Shown here in pieces: positions 63,406-64,000 of a DNA stretch of 64,000 nucleotides (position 1 is the first letter of the stretch; every line of letters begins with the position of its first letter). The translations under genes and the position numbers were made by a program. A model generated the notes under the pieces. It searched no databases and was not told the DNA's origin. It was given only the letters and a program-made list of their open reading frames with translations. This stretch comes from Arboricoccus pini (GTDB lineage Bacteria; Pseudomonadota; Alphaproteobacteria; Geminicoccales; Geminicoccaceae), in assembly GCF_900187945.1 (NCBI RefSeq), contig NZ_FYEH01000012.1, positions 1 through 64,000 on the forward strand, read 5' to 3'.

Positions 63406-64000
63406 ATGCAAGGGGACCTCATCATTGGCATCGACGCCGGCACCTCCGTCATCAAGGCCGTGGTCTTCGACCTCATGGGCCGCGAGATCGCCATGGCCGC
63501 GCGGGCCAACTGCTACGAGAGCCGGGAGGATGGCGGCGTCGAACAGGATATGGGGCGGACCTGGAAGGATACGGCGGCCGTACTTGCCGAGCTCACGGAG
63601 CGCATGCCGGACCTGGCCGCGAGAACCATAACGGTGGCCGTGACAGGCCAGGGTGACGGCACGTGGCTGATCGATGCGGAAGGCCAGCCGGTCGGCAAAG
63701 GTTGGCTCTGGCTGGACAGCCGGGCGGCCGGGCTCGTCGAGGGCTGGGTCGGCGATGGCACGCGCGATCGAGCATTCCAGATCACCGGCTGCGGCGTCAC
63801 ACCGTGCAACTCCAGCAGTCAGCTGGCCTGGATGCAGCGATATCAACCCGACGTCCTTCGCCAGGCAGTCACGGCGTTCCACCCAAAGGACTGGCTCTAT
63901 CTCAAGTTGACCGGAATCGTCGCTACGGACGTCTCCGAGGCAACGTTCACTTTCGGCGATTTTCGCACCAGTAGCTACAGTCAGCCCTTGATTGAGCTCT
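63406..64000 (+). CDS. FGGY-family carbohydrate kinase, erythritol-kinase-like, cut by window edge
   Basis: The first 198 residues of a sugar/polyol kinase; the 3' part lies outside the window. The ATG at 63406 follows GAGGAG. The N-terminal ATPase fold shows IIGIDAGTSVIKAVVFDL and TVAVTGQGDGTWLID. The segment WLWLDSRAAG, ITGCGVTPCNSSSQLAWMQR and FHPKDWLYLKLTG, then EATFTFGDFRT, closely recalls EryA (erythritol kinase) of Brucella and rhizobia. With a SorC regulator and polyol-type importer upstream, phosphorylation of erythritol or a related polyol is the likely job, but the substrate is inferred. Confidence 0.85.
   Translation, partial: MQGDLIIGIDAGTSVIKAVVFDLMGREIAMAARANCYESREDGGVEQDMGRTWKDTAAVLAELTERMPDLAARTITVAVTGQGDGTWLIDAEGQPVGKGWLWLDSRAAGLVEGWVGDGTRDRAFQITGCGVTPCNSSSQLAWMQRYQPDVLRQAVTAFHPKDWLYLKLTGIVATDVSEATFTFGDFRTSSYSQPLIEL

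Overview
The window is high-GC bacterial DNA with dense, operonic coding. Several things point to an alphaproteobacterium, probably Rhodospirillales-like, though I cannot name the genus: a TssJ-less type VI secretion (T6SS) locus laid out like the rhizobial imp clusters, a SorC-regulated polyol locus with two different ABC ATPases, and general protein style. No rRNA or tRNA gene was seen.

Layout. 0-8.1 kb: housekeeping and accessory genes (small secreted peptide, aldo/keto reductase, amidase, divergent LysR and Bcr/CflA-type exporter, purU, small membrane protein, transglutaminase-like protein lacking its catalytic His). 8.1-17.4 kb: an unusual redox/signalling island. On the minus strand are a 1079-residue membrane Fe-S protein carrying FHA and cyclic-nucleotide-binding-like domains and an Hcr-like flavin/2Fe-2S reductase with an extra N-terminal helical domain. 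Divergent on the plus strand are a di-haem cytochrome c peroxidase, a histidine kinase and a double-receiver regulator. 17.8-18.6 kb: the relic of a type I-E CRISPR-Cas adaptation module (one-spacer array, intact cas2e, 3' end of cas1e) ending at an AT-rich palindromic tract. 18.8-24.3 kb: a peptide-type ABC importer operon. 24.7-29.4 kb, minus strand: a second di-haem peroxidase plus DAHL-type hybrid kinase pair behind a LysR regulator.

30.6-54.6 kb: a T6SS locus in three transcription units. vgrG is overlapped by an orphan OmpR-type regulator. A nine-gene minus-strand operon runs tssK-tagH-tssL-tssM-tagF-pppA-unknown 560-residue protein-c-haem/HAMP sensor-Ser/Thr kinase. A divergent plus-strand operon runs tssA-B-C-hcp-E-F-G. 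tssH (clpV), tssJ and a PAAR gene are not in the window. The kinase/phosphatase/FHA set suggests threonine-phosphorylation control, and the c-haem HAMP protein inside that block suggests a redox or ligand input that I do not know from described T6SS loci.

54.7-56.6 kb: a flavin-dependent monooxygenase overlapping a gamma-carbonic-anhydrase-like protein. 56.7-64 kb: a SorC regulator with a direct-repeat operator, a Tat-exported binding protein, two permeases, two non-identical and complementarily degenerate ABC ATPases, and the start of an erythritol-kinase-like FGGY kinase that runs off the right edge; together a polyol uptake and phosphorylation operon.

Best candidates for something undescribed are the Fe-S/FHA/cNMP-like redox signalling island with its paired di-haem peroxidases and DAHL kinases, and the haem-sensing regulatory block embedded in the T6SS operon. 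All assignments are by eye from sequence motifs; no database search was run.
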